Position numbers and translations under genes: made by a program | Part shown: piece by piece, positions 46,896 through 56,824 of the stretch | Numbering within the stretch: position 1 is the stretch's first letter | How the letters are laid out: each line of letters opens with the position of its first letter | The notes under the pieces: generated by a model | Databases searched by the model: none | Told to the model about the DNA's origin: nothing | What the model saw: only the letters and a program-made list of their open reading frames with translations | NCBI RefSeq assembly: GCF_905475395.1 | Contig: NC_058341.1 | Coordinates: 70,377,501 to 70,441,500, forward strand | DNA: 64,000 nt | DNA from: Chrysoperla carnea | Taxonomy: Eukaryota; Arthropoda; Insecta; Neuroptera; Chrysopidae | Direction of reading: 5' to 3'

Positions 46896-46949
46896 TTAAT
46901 GCTACTGAAGAGGATTGCCAAAGCAATCGAAACCGGTCTAGCTAATTAA
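46896..46949 (+). ncRNA. hammerhead-ribozyme-like motif (right arm)
   Basis: Type I layout. Stem I GCTA (46901-46904) with TAGC (46939-46942), plus five more pairs across a 2-base bulge. Core CTGAAGA (46905-46911). Stem II GATTGC (46913-46918), loop CAAA, GCAATC (46923-46928). Core GAA (46929-46931). A very short stem III AC/GT around CG (46932-46937). Cleavage base C46938 after GT, making GTC. One extra G (46912) lies between the core and stem II, which is unusual and may reduce activity. Very short stem III is a feature of hammerheads reported in Penelope-like elements. Confidence 0.55.
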
Positions 46950-47604
46950 TAATTTTATAATCTAGCTAAATATTTTTATTGTGGGTCCTTAAGGGGATAT
47001 ATTTTAACAAAATGCATAATACAGCCCACAGAAATGCTCATCTTAATTTGAATAACTTTCAAAGTTAGAAACATTTTCAAAAATTTAATTTGATTAATAT
47101 GGTTTCATTTACTCTCGCTTTGGTTTACCTTTTTAGATCCGAACTCTGTGGTTTCTCAAGAAAGACTGAACCAAATCGTCGAGAGAGCCTCCTTTTATAC
47201 CATGAGGTTGTTCTAGAGGCTTCTGGTTAAAAGAATGTTCGAGAGAAATGTTTTATTCTATTCTATTAGCTTCTCTTGTCCTTTTTCTTGTTAGAAAATC
47301 GTTAAATTTAATATAATTAATATCTAGACAGAATATTTTAATATAAATAACTTACTTTAAACAATAAAACCCTTGAAAAAATACTAAACTTGGTTGAAAT
47401 TAAAAGATTTAAATTTCGGAAGAAGGTCCGGAAAGTGCATGTCCGGTTTTGGTTTGGTAGTTCTACTGATCGCCGAGAGATGCTAACAGCTGTCGCGCAG
47501 TCAGTTTAAAGTTGATCATGATTATAGTTGTCGGATTAAACAAACTTTCTAGATCATTTCCAGAATTATCTTTCGAATCGATTTTGACCGTTACACACAT
47601 TTTG

Positions 47605-47632
47605 GAACTTTCTAGATTATTCCAGAAACTTA
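47605..47632. promoter_or_regulatory. heat-shock-element-like array
   Basis: GAA 47605, TTC 47610, GAt 47615, TTC 47620, GAA 47625 and TTa 47630 alternate at exact 5-bp phase (four perfect units and two with one mismatch), which is the HSF-binding pattern nGAAnnTTCn. Weaker three-unit blocks lie at 47211-47223 and 47233-47245, and partial ones at 44331-44359 and 47547-47565. Confidence 0.6.
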
Positions 47633-47869
47633 TTCTGAAAATTTCCTAAAGTTCACATGAGTAAGAAAAGGACAGATGTATATTTTGCACATTTTTGCCA
47701 TCCATAACCACCCACCGCAACCAAACACCCTTACTTTCACCAGGAGACCAAGGGGTATTTATCGTCCAACGGGAAGTTGATTGGAGTTGGTGGTCATAGA
47801 GAAAACCCTGTCGTCACGTACCAACATTAGCATTTTATAATATATATGTATTAGATTTAAAAACATTGG

Positions 47870-48560
47870 ATTTATCATTTTAAACGATTTTAAGCATTTT
47901 TTATCCTATGTATTTTTAATCTAACCTCAGTGCTTTCGAGATGCATTTGAAATAAAAAAACGGGCTTTCATAAAAAAACTCGTTATTGACTTCGGGTTAA
48001 AAATAATTTGAAAGCCATATTTTGGACTATTCCAAGCATTTTTTGACTTTGACAATTTTCATCAAATCTCACCGTTTTTTGATATATAAGCGTTTGAGAA
48101 ATAATTCGCATTTTTAAGCTTTTTAGTTATAAACAAAATGGACGATTTCGTTAAAATTGTAATCGAATATTTGATTTAAGAACGATTGAAATTTATGTTT
48201 TGGATGATTCTAAGCATTTTTTAGCACGTTTTGTTATTTTTTACCTTACCTTACCGTTTTCGAGAAGTGTTAAAGGCTAATGCCCTTATATCTCGAAAAC
48301 TTTGATTAATCACAAAAAGTTCAAAATATAAATTTAAACCGTTTTTAAATCAAATATTTGATAATCGTCCTGTAGTTGATCACAAAATTTTAGCTCGAAA
48401 ATGCGTTATTTTTTCCAAAACGCTTATATATCGAAAACGGTAATGTCAAATTAATTTTTTGACCTCAAAATAATCTTTATTTTTCGATTTTCGGCGAAAT
48501 TAGGTAAAAAATGTTAAGGATCAAAAAATACAAAATCAAATGGTTTTTTTTAAATGTTAA
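47870..48560. repeat. foldback-like repeat
   Basis: Segments around 48060-48125 (ACCGTTTTTTGATATATAAGC) recur inverted around 48370-48440 (GCTTATATATCGAAAACGGT). Similar 'ataTCTCGAAAAC' phrases repeat through the block. Non-coding. Confidence 0.6.
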
Positions 48561-50429
48561 ATAAAAACAAGTGGTTTCGTAAGTCAAAAAACAAGAGTTC
48601 GTCACATCAATATGATTCTGTTGAGTATACTAAGACAAAAATTTTCCACCGGCTCCTCTAAAAATTTACTGGTGTCGAGTCGATTCCTGGGTCAAATGCC
48701 TTATTTCCTCAATTAACAGGACTGCAACTAAAAAACTACACAGGACTGTGAGATCCCGAAGTTGTAGAATTTTTGGTCGTTTAGATCGCGCGAGATAATT
48801 AGTTTCAAAGTTCGCAATTTCCAGGGCCAATGTCTGTAAAATTCATTGCTCTCCTAGCTATTTTTTTCGATATTAAAAAATTATACCGACAAAATTGAGA
48901 AAAAAGTTAAAAATAAAGTTAAAAGTTAAAATTAAGAAAAAAAAACCACCACGTTGTTTTGTTGTTTTATTTTCGAGATATTAATGTTGACGTTAATTGG
49001 TCAAAAGTGGGAACTTAGAATTAATTATCTCGTGTTTTAAACGGCTAAATTTTCTGAAACATTGGGATTTAATAACAAGCCCTATTCTTAGACCGTGAAA
49101 ACAAATTCTTTAAATTCTGTCAAAAGTCGGTTTTACCATAGTTTTAGCATAGGAACTGCAAATAACATACTGGAAATACCTTAACTGTTTCTTTTAGATT
49201 TTTATCCACTGAAACTGGCTAACATATTAAAAAACTTCTATCACGGCAGGTTTTCTTATAAAACTCATTTAAAAGATAAAAAATTCGACGAATTCAGGAG
49301 AAATGCTGATTCAAGAGATAACTTCAAAGTTTTTGAAAATGTCAGTTAATTGTATAAGAACAAATTAACGATACCTTATTAGTATATGATAACTCATGCA
49401 GGAAACAGTAGTAAAAAACGAAAACGCGATCGAAAGACCATTAAGAAGAAAATGTTTCAAAGTCAAAAAAGGGTCAAGTGGCAATTCATGGGTTAGTATC
49501 ATTCTGGGTATGATTCAATTAAATTTCAGGGATAGGTATCATTCATACCAATCCCTTTAATTAATGAAATTTCCGATTTTTTGCTTTTTAAAATGTGTTC
49601 TGCAAGAAAATCTGACGTGATATTATCAAAAATATCCCATGCAGCTGTGGAAAAAATTTTTTGTTTGTAGACCTTTATAATTATTAATAACGACTTATTT
49701 TGCCTGTCTCTTATCCTCTACACTTTGTTCCATCGTACTTTATAGAGGTTTCATCCTTTTACCTTTGTCCGTTTAGCAGAAAAATTTTACTGTATTCAGA
49801 GGTCCTATTTTAATGATCCACTCATATGGACATGCCAATCACCTACATGCACTTTTGATTTAATACAATTTAAAAAAAGAGCAATGAATCGCTTTAAATA
49901 ATTAGTCTATTGTTGCTAATTTCGTACTAAACCCCCATCTGATAATTATTGGGAGGAACATTTTTTTGTTCCCCCCAAAAAATTCGTTTCAAAGTTTGTT
50001 AATTCCAAAAATCGAAAAAAAAATCCTAGCGAAATTGGTAGAAGAGTACTTCCGGAAATCAAGTTTCATACCCCTATATTAGATTCCGTTATACATGAAC
50101 CAAATGTTGGTGTTGAGTACTAGAATATCGATATCCAGGCAGTGAAAAAAGTGGTTCAGATGTACCGACGATTCATTAATGATAATGAATCAACTATTAT
50201 AAATGAATATCGACTCTGGATGGCCAAATGGAAAACATAATGTAAAAATAATTCCGCCATACCAGAGTCGGTAGCTCATCTCATTGAAACATGCCCCGAC
50301 CAACATTTCTAGCGTAACTCCTCCGGCCAGCGTAATAATTTTTATGTGATCCGTCCGGCTCAGCAAAGTTATATTGATTAGAAAGATTCCTTTTACAGAA
50401 CAAATACATCAATGTTCAGTTAGTTTATT
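48561..50429. other. intergenic stretch, no gene recognised
   Basis: No extended frame with domain content. Several homopolymer-rich phrases only. Sequence from about 50260 may belong to the 3' side of the transposase remnant that follows on the minus strand. Confidence 0.45.
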
Positions 50430-50435
50430 TCCTTC

Positions 50436-50630
50436 TCATAATTGCCCCACATATTTTAGTAGTCTCTGGTAAACCACCCTTTTTATATGTCCCCATAAAT
50501 AACAATTCAATGGATTTAAATCAGTAGAACGTGGTGGCCAATTTACGAGGGTATCGCAATTATGGAAACGAATCGAAGACGTTCGACATATTTTTTTAAA
50601 TTTCATTTCTTTCATTGGTGCGAAACACAT
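50436..50630 (-). pseudogene. mariner/IS630-type DDE transposase fragment
   Basis: The 64-codon frame contains NWPPRSTDLNPLNCYLWGHI, matching the conserved PPrSPDLnPldyflWg block around the third catalytic acidic residue of mariner-Tc1/IS630 transposases and their insect relatives. The rest of the transposase and its TIRs are not recognisable, so this is a short decayed remnant. Confidence 0.65.
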
Positions 50631-50640
50631 GTAAGGAAAA

Positions 50641-51180
50641 GAAAAACTTGTGTCTTAATTCACATTTATGCTTGTAAAGGGCGGTAAAATTGGATGAAAA
50701 AATTTTTTATTTTAAATAAAGATTTCTTTAACTAAAGTAACAATATTTATTTGAATAAATAACTGTAAATATAAAAATTATAATATTAATTATTCTAAAA
50801 TAAACGAAATTATGAACCAAGGCGAAAAATAATTAGATATGTAAAGCACTTCACACGTTACGGCCTGCAAAATTGAAGAAAATTACAAAGAACTATGAAA
50901 AAACAGATATCGAACGACGTACAGTTTTAATTACTTCAGTGGCACTTGTTAGGGTTGCCAACTCTCCGGTTTTCGAAGAATAATATTCAAATTTTTACCA
51001 TTTTAATAAGAAAAAGAAAAAAATAATTCGATTTTTAAATATAAACCCAACTTTATGGTAAAGAAACTATTTTAAAATGAGGATTTTACAAATTTATTTT
51101 TAGTTTTCTTTTAGTGGCAAGGATGCACGCAGGCTGAATTTCGCATCCCAGCGTCCAATTTGATTAAGACAGCCTTATTT
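50641..51180. other. AT-rich stretch, nothing recognised
   Basis: No coding frame or terminal repeat seen. Confidence 0.4.
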
Positions 51181-51507
51181 AGTATACAGAATGTTCTATT
51201 TACATCTAGGCATACAAATATCACGAGTATGACAGAGTACATGCGTTAAGCAATGCACCTAAGTAAGAGGTATTATAGGTGTTATATGAAATTTCAAAAG
51301 TGACTTGTATCGTGACTTGATCTGATGTAGTTCATCTATTCAACTAAGAAACTCCCACTCTACAAGCGTCTTAAAACTATCTCAACGCATATAGATGCTT
51401 CAACACATTTACATAATACCTCTCACTTAGATGCATTGCTTAGCACATGTATTCTGATATACTCGTGATATTTATATGCCTAGATGTAAATCGAACATTC
51501 TGTATAA
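51181..51507. repeat. 330-bp MITE with long inverted termini
   Basis: TATACAGAATGTTCTATTTA...CATCTAGGCATA at the left is matched inverted at the right (TATGCCTAGATGTAAATCGA...ATTCTGTATA). Arms extend about 95-100 bp with moderate divergence. Non-coding; it lies just downstream of the second zinc-finger locus. Confidence 0.78.
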
Positions 51508-51642
51508 TTATTTCACTATTTAAAATGATTCTATTTTTGAAAATGATTCTATCCCATTGAGTTTTCTTTTACGTACATTTTTTCTATGTTTAAATGATTT
51601 CTTAAGAAAATCACATGGAAATGGCTTTTCTTTAATGTGGAT

Positions 51643-52698
51643 TCATTTTCCATCATTGTGTAATCGTTTATGTACATATAAATAACTTTTGTGTCTAAAT
51701 GATTTTTCACAAATATCACAGGAAAATGGTTTTTCTCCAGTATGAGTCCGTTTGTGTAAAGTTAAGCTACTTTGCTGATTAAATGTCTTATCACAAATTT
51801 CACAAGAAAATGGTTTTTCGCCACTATGAATTCGTGTATGTGCAATTAAATTATTTTTATGTCGAAATGTTTTTTCACAAATTTCACATGAAAATGGTTT
51901 TTCTCCAGAATGGATTCGTTTATGTACAATTAAAGAGCTTGACTGAGAAAATGTTTTATCACCAAAGTTGCATGGATATGGTTTTTCTCCAGAATGAGTT
52001 CGTTTATGTGAAATTAAACTACTAGGATTAGTAAACTTTTTATCACAAATGTCACACCGAAATAGTTTTTCTCCGCTATTAATTCGTTTATGATCAACTA
52101 AACTGCTTCGATAAACAAATGTTTTGTCACAAATATCACATGAATATGGTTTTTCTCCAGAGTGAATTCGTTTGTGCTTCATTAAATTATATTTTCTAGT
52201 AAATGTTTTATCACAAACTTCACATGTTAAAGAATTTTTCCCAAACTTTGTCTTTTTAAGTTGTTTATGATAGCTTAAAGTCCTTTTATTACTAAATCTA
52301 TTCCCAAAACTATCACATGAAAATGTCTTTTCTTCTGCGATAACTTGTTATGATTCTAAAACACTTACATCGAATATTTCGTCTTTTATAATAAATTCTG
52401 TATTTAATTTGTTTTCACAATTAATTGTAGACAAATTTCCTTGCTTCACATAAATTATTTCAGGATTCACACTAACTTTGCTGTCTTCTAATATTTCATT
52501 TTTAATTCGTCCTTGTTCGATTGTAACATCGTCTTCTTGAATTTCATTTTTAATTTTTCCATCTTCTATTTTAACATCTTCATCTAATATTTCTTCTTTA
52601 ACATCCACTAATTCTGTATTTACTTGTTTTTCAACTTTTATATTTTCTTTGTTGACAAATAAATGCTTATTTACATCATTAAATGAATTGTTTACCAT
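51643..52698 (-). pseudogene. C2H2 zinc-finger gene with in-frame stop
   Basis: One frame of 352 codons (including the terminal stop) is interrupted by a TAA near 52348-52350. The part before it (52698-52351) is an acidic N-terminus starting MVNNSFNDVNKHLFVN, clearly paralogous to the gene at 17760-18938 (MANNSFVDTNYHLLMN). After the stop a finger with lost Cys and His ligands (CDSFGNRF) is followed by a series of good C2H2 fingers (SCDICDKTFxxxSSLxxHKRIHSGEKPF) to 51643. Another finger has CNFGD in place of CxxC. A single nonsense codon plus decayed fingers suggests a recent pseudogene; a protein of only the fingers from the Met at 52182 is an alternative. Confidence 0.82.
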
Positions 52699-52859
52699 TT
52701 TCTTTCCAATTTAATTAATTATTAATTTATAAAGCAGTAAAAACGGTCCTAGTAAATAAGCACCAACTTTGACGTTTATAATTATTATGTGTACCATGAA
52801 GTTTATAAGCATGTGTACTTTTGGCCTATCCGCCCATGTGCTTGTGAACCAGAGAATAT

Positions 52860-53100
52860 ATCGGTAAGACAGAAGCGAAAGTCAATGCTAATTTTTATTG
52901 CCGGTCATTTAATGCCATCTCTGAAGATCAACGCAAACTAAATTAGTATAATCGTCAAAATAGATCTCATTATTATCTTATATAATAAGGTTCCTATCTT
53001 GAATAGTAAGCTTATTGTCTTGCATACAAATGGTATTTATTCTATATGCATCAACATTAGAAAACTTATAATATTAGAGATTATAAGTTTTCTAATGACT
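52860..53100. repeat. inverted relative of about 21440-21690
   Basis: ACAGAAGCGAAAGTCAATGC...GATCAACGCAAACTAAATTA is the reverse complement of sequence near 21540-21650. It sits upstream of the second zinc-finger locus, as the related repeat sits near the first. Confidence 0.7.
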
Positions 53101-53245
53101 AGGAGAACGATCGCTTGTATGAAAATGGTATTCATCCTATTTGCATGACATTAGAAAACTTATAATCTTTAATATTATAAGTTTTCTAATGTCATGCAAA
53201 TAGGATGAATACCATTTTCATACAAGCTTAAGCGATCGTTCTCCT
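53101..53245. repeat. 145-bp palindrome
   Basis: 54-base arms at 53113-53166 and 53173-53226 are exact reverse complements around a 6-base loop (CTTTAA). Outer AGGAGAACGATCGCTT / AAGCGATCGTTCTCCT arms continue after a small asymmetry. The arm sequence is the terminus of the 20722-21505 family. Confidence 0.88.
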
Positions 53246-53630
53246 TCTTTATAACCTTCATGAGCGCGTCTGTCCCTGAAAATTTGTAGAATTTATAGTT
53301 CATTTTTCAGCCACCAGCCGCGCTGTCATCAAGAAGTAGTATCTGCGAAGTTAGCTGTTTATGAGTACAAGTAGATGAAGTTAGTTGCATAATGTACAAA
53401 TTGCTATATCATTTCAAATTAGCGCACAACAGCCCGCTTTTATTGATACTAGTTAGCGGTTACAGCGCCTCACTTATTTTATCCATATTTCGGGGACAAT
53501 ATTTTCCATAGCGATCGTTCTCTTTCTTATAACCTTCATGGACGCACTAATGCTTTAACAGTTTAACACGTAGCGATCGTTCTCCTTCTTTATAACCTTC
53601 ATGTTTAAGATCTTTATAACCTTCATGATC
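53235..53630. repeat. nested or rearranged copies of the 32580 MITE family
   Basis: The terminus AGCGATCGTTCTCCTTCTTT...AACCTTCATG occurs at about 53232, 53511 and 53571, with a truncated copy near 53615. Interior matching the 32.6-kb element (AAATTTGTAG...TAGCTGTTTATGAGTACAAG) lies between the first two. This is a cluster of insertions into or beside one another. Confidence 0.72.
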
Positions 53631-53786
53631 ATAAATTAACACATGGTAAGCATGAAACGCCTATTCGTCAAAAAAATCTTCCAACTTTTAACATAAATTA
53701 AACTTTTTTGAAAATAAAAAACAATTTTTTGATAAAATACAGTTTAAAAAAATTTACATAATTTTACAGAAATCGAAATTTAAAAA

Positions 53787-55088
53787 ATGGAAAATATTGC
53801 TAAGAAATCGTTTTTAATTAAAGATATACAAATTAAAATTGAAAGATTAAACACAGAATTAATTATAGATGATGAAAATATAAAAACAGAACTAGATGCA
53901 GATTTTATAGTGAAAAATGAAGAATTCGAAGAGAGTGATTCAGATAAAGAAGAACCGGTTCGTACGACAAAAAAACGTTTCTCGTGTGATAATTGTGATA
54001 AAATTTACACCACTAAATACAATTTATTAAGACATCAGAGATGTCATACTGGAGAAATTATTGAAAAAATCCCATGTAATATTTGTAAGAAATTATTCAG
54101 CACTAAAAGCGTTATGTACCAACACAAAAGAATTCATACAGGGAAAAAACCGTTTTCTTGTGACGTTTGTGAGAAAAAATTTATAGATAAATCACATTTA
54201 GTTCTACATAAACGAACTCACACCGGAGAGAGGCCATATTCTTGTGATATTTGTGACAGATTATTTGTGAGGAAAGGTGATTTAGATGCTCATCAAATAG
54301 TTCATACTGGAGAAAAAACATTTTCTTGTGATGTTTGTGGAAAACTTTTTGGTCGCAGTTGTAGTTTATCTCAACATAAAGTAATACATTCAAAAGTTTT
54401 TCGATTTTCATGTGATGTTTGTAATAAAAAATTCATTCATCGATCAAGTTATAGTCGACATAAATCAATTCATATTCATGGAAAAATTCTTGTATCTTGT
54501 GATGTTTGTGGTAAAAAAATAGCGGAAAAATATCTGGCTAAACATAAACAAATACATCTTGAAGAAAAACCTTTTGCATGTAATATTTGTGATAAAAAAT
54601 ATGTAGACCAACGACCATTGCTTGATCATGTAAGATCAGTGCATACTAAAGAAAAACCTTTTAAATGCGATGTTTGCGAGAAATCCTTCTCAACGAAACG
54701 CAATATACTACAACATAAACTCGTACATATTTCAAAACAGTATGCATGTGATGAATGTGATAGAAAATTTACCCAACGGGCTCATTTGGTAACACATCGA
54801 GTAATCCATACTGGAGAAAAACTTTTTCCATGTAATTTTTGTGATTATAAATTTAGCTTGCGACAGAATTTAATTCGACATTTAAAACCTTTCTCATGTA
54901 ATATTTGTGACGAAAAATTTAATTGTCGAATGAGTTATTTGAAACATAACCAAACGCATAAACCAAAAAAGTCGTCTTCAGGTAACGACATTTCTGAGAA
55001 TTTTGACGAACAAATATCTGATGATTCTGACAAAAAAATCTCTAACAAATATAATTTAAGACAATCTCATTTGAACAATGCGGAGTAA
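53787..55088 (+). CDS. C2H2 zinc-finger protein, 12 fingers
   Basis: An intact single-exon 433-aa protein. Residues 1-60 are acidic with IKIE, IKTE and VKNE motifs, the same plan as the other two zinc-finger loci. Twelve C2H2 fingers follow from about residue 68 (FSCDNCDKIY...). Finger 11 (FPCNFCDYKF...RH) lacks its last His and runs straight into finger 12, and linkers are less regular than in the first gene, so it is an older paralog. The tail (residues about 393-433) is acidic and polar. Predicted nuclear DNA-binding protein with unknown targets. AATAAA signals occur just after the stop (about 55090 and 55153). Confidence 0.9.
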   Translation: MENIAKKSFLIKDIQIKIERLNTELIIDDENIKTELDADFIVKNEEFEESDSDKEEPVRTTKKRFSCDNCDKIYTTKYNLLRHQRCHTGEIIEKIPCNICKKLFSTKSVMYQHKRIHTGKKPFSCDVCEKKFIDKSHLVLHKRTHTGERPYSCDICDRLFVRKGDLDAHQIVHTGEKTFSCDVCGKLFGRSCSLSQHKVIHSKVFRFSCDVCNKKFIHRSSYSRHKSIHIHGKILVSCDVCGKKIAEKYLAKHKQIHLEEKPFACNICDKKYVDQRPLLDHVRSVHTKEKPFKCDVCEKSFSTKRNILQHKLVHISKQYACDECDRKFTQRAHLVTHRVIHTGEKLFPCNFCDYKFSLRQNLIRHLKPFSCNICDEKFNCRMSYLKHNQTHKPKKSSSGNDISENFDEQISDDSDKKISNKYNLRQSHLNNAE

Positions 55089-55354
55089 TAAATAAAACTT
55101 AACACTAAGATAAGTTCTATAATTTTAAATATAAATCGGATGTAATTTTTATAAATAAAATTGTTCTGACAATAAAAATTTGTGTGTATTTTTGTTTAAT
55201 GTTTTAATCCATTAATTTTTCAATTTCTTGGGGTATTTCTTTCCCAACACTGCAATCAAAAATTATCGGCTAATTACCCATACTATACGTATTTGAAGTT
55301 TTGAGGATTACTTCATATTTTGCTTGTATGACTCGTAGAGACAACACACTTTGA

Positions 55355-55651
55355 GCGTTTTCCCAAATATACATCAGTATACTGGTCAGTAGTAATGACG
55401 TCATGAGAAAAGCGTGACGGATAACTATTCGGTCGAACTTGTATGCATTAGAGTGCGTGGAATAATAACTTTATTAAATTATGTTTCAACAACAACACGA
55501 CAAATGTCGTAAAACTAATACATCCAATCTTTGGAAATAGGTTACAGTGAAAATTTGGCGCTGGCCAATGTATTTCAGATCGAATCATCAGTATAGTGGC
55601 ATTACCAATGAGAAGTATACTGACATATATTACGGAAAATACCCTCTATGT
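55355..55651. repeat. MITE-like element related to the 57-58 kb element
   Basis: Left GCGTTTTCCCAAATATACATCAGTATACTGG is matched inverted at the right by AAGTATACTGACATATATTACGGAAAATACCC. The right terminus read inward (GGGTATTTTCCG) resembles GGGTATGTTCCG of the 57169-58042 element. Non-coding. Confidence 0.55.
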
Positions 55652-56600
55652 AACCAAATATCTGTCAAAATTATGATGTCAGTAGATTCCTTTTGCATCG
55701 GATAGTGAAGCGAATATAAAGCACAAGTTTGATTTAAAAAATATGGTGCATTTATGTAATATTTTGTACGTACGTTCGTATTTATTTTGTGCTATGCATT
55801 CGGTGTAAAAGGAACACTAGCGACGCTATAACTTCTGCCGTTTCGTTGGCAAATTATGTCCATTCTCCCTTTTGAGTTTAAAGTGTTTGTTTACGTGTCC
55901 ATGGCATGATGCTACACAAGAACTACATTAATTTTTATTTAGACATAAAAATCTAAGTTTGGACAAGATAAATAGTCGTCATTTTTAATCGCAAAAATTC
56001 GTAATGTGTCAGAGCATGGAGGGTAGTATCGGAGAAACAAAAAATTCAAACTCTTTACGTTTCAGTCTACAGAATTGAACTTTTTCCAAATTTTAAATTT
56101 CTTATTACCATAGACTGATACATGTAATAAATCTATATACAACGTGTTCTGTTATTAACTGCAGAAACCTAACTTTCCAAAATAAGCTCATCAAGAGCAA
56201 CAAAAAAACTCTTTTCCAAACATCGATCTGAGCCTTAATTTGGGAGCTACAGGTATGACAAAAATTGATAAATTTGATTATTCATTGACTGTCATTCGAT
56301 AACCAGTAGCCAATGATAATCAGAAGATATTAGTAAATTTTTTTTTTTGAAGAATATTCAACTGAGGTAGGGATTTTTAGAAATTATAACATGATTTGAT
56401 TCGATTATATTATTTTGCAAAAACATTAAATTATTGTACTTAAACAAACAAACTATGTGACAATGGGTGTGGTTTGCTTGTTTACGTCCAATGATAAATT
56501 GTTTACTTATAAGTATTATTATTTTCTCAGAATAGTTCTAATAATTTTCACTAGATGGCGCTACTGGCGCAAATGTCTTTTGATATTTAAATTTAAATAC
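55652..56600. other. intergenic stretch, no gene; ends in a Helitron 3' end
   Basis: No coding frame of interest. It probably includes the body of the Helitron whose 3' end is at 56655; its 5' end was not found. Confidence 0.4.
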
Positions 56601-56625
56601 AATTTTGATATTTAAATGTGCAAAA

Positions 56626-56655
56626 ACAACCCAGCGAAACGGGTTTAACAGCTAG
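56626..56655 (+). mobile_element. Helitron 3' terminus
   Basis: The hairpin AACCC-AGCGAAAC-GGGTT is followed by TAACAG and CTAG, with host T next: the same architecture as the end at 43944 on the other strand. Confidence 0.6.
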
Positions 56656-56824
56656 TTGTATTATATTTACGATTACGAACGTATACTGTTATATTACTGT
56701 TATACGAACTATTACTTCCAAGATATTACTTACAACTTTAATACTTTAAACCATTTTCAGGAACACTCGCCCAAACGCGAAATGAACCCAATTTTCGTAT
56801 ACTTTACGTACGGATTTATTGGAA

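Larger units (their letters stand above)
44387..47016. repeat. 2630-bp perfect or near-perfect palindrome
   Basis: The arms 44387-45701 and 45702-47016 are reverse complements around 45701.5, where TTCTTTCTAAAGAA meets without a spacer. Positions sum to 91403 at every checkpoint I tested (outer edge, hammerhead-like motif, tandem array, centre), so no indel separates the arms. The arms contain no coding frame. Termini TGCATTTTGTTAAAATATA/TATATTTTAACAAAATGCA. No flanking target duplication seen. Confidence 0.95.
43944..47855 (-). mobile_element. Helitron-like non-autonomous element carrying a palindrome
   Basis: Read on the minus strand, it starts at 47855 with TCTAATACATATATATTATA preceded by host A. 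It ends at 43944 with a GC hairpin (AACCCG-loop-CGGGTT), six bases and CTAG, followed by host T. TC...CTRR ends, a 3' subterminal hairpin and insertion between A and T define Helitrons. No Rep/helicase is encoded. If the 2630-bp palindrome is removed, the element is about 1.28 kb. Both parts outside the palindrome contain heat-shock-element-like arrays. The 3' end is well supported; the 5' end is inferred from similarity to insect Helitron starts. Confidence 0.65.
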
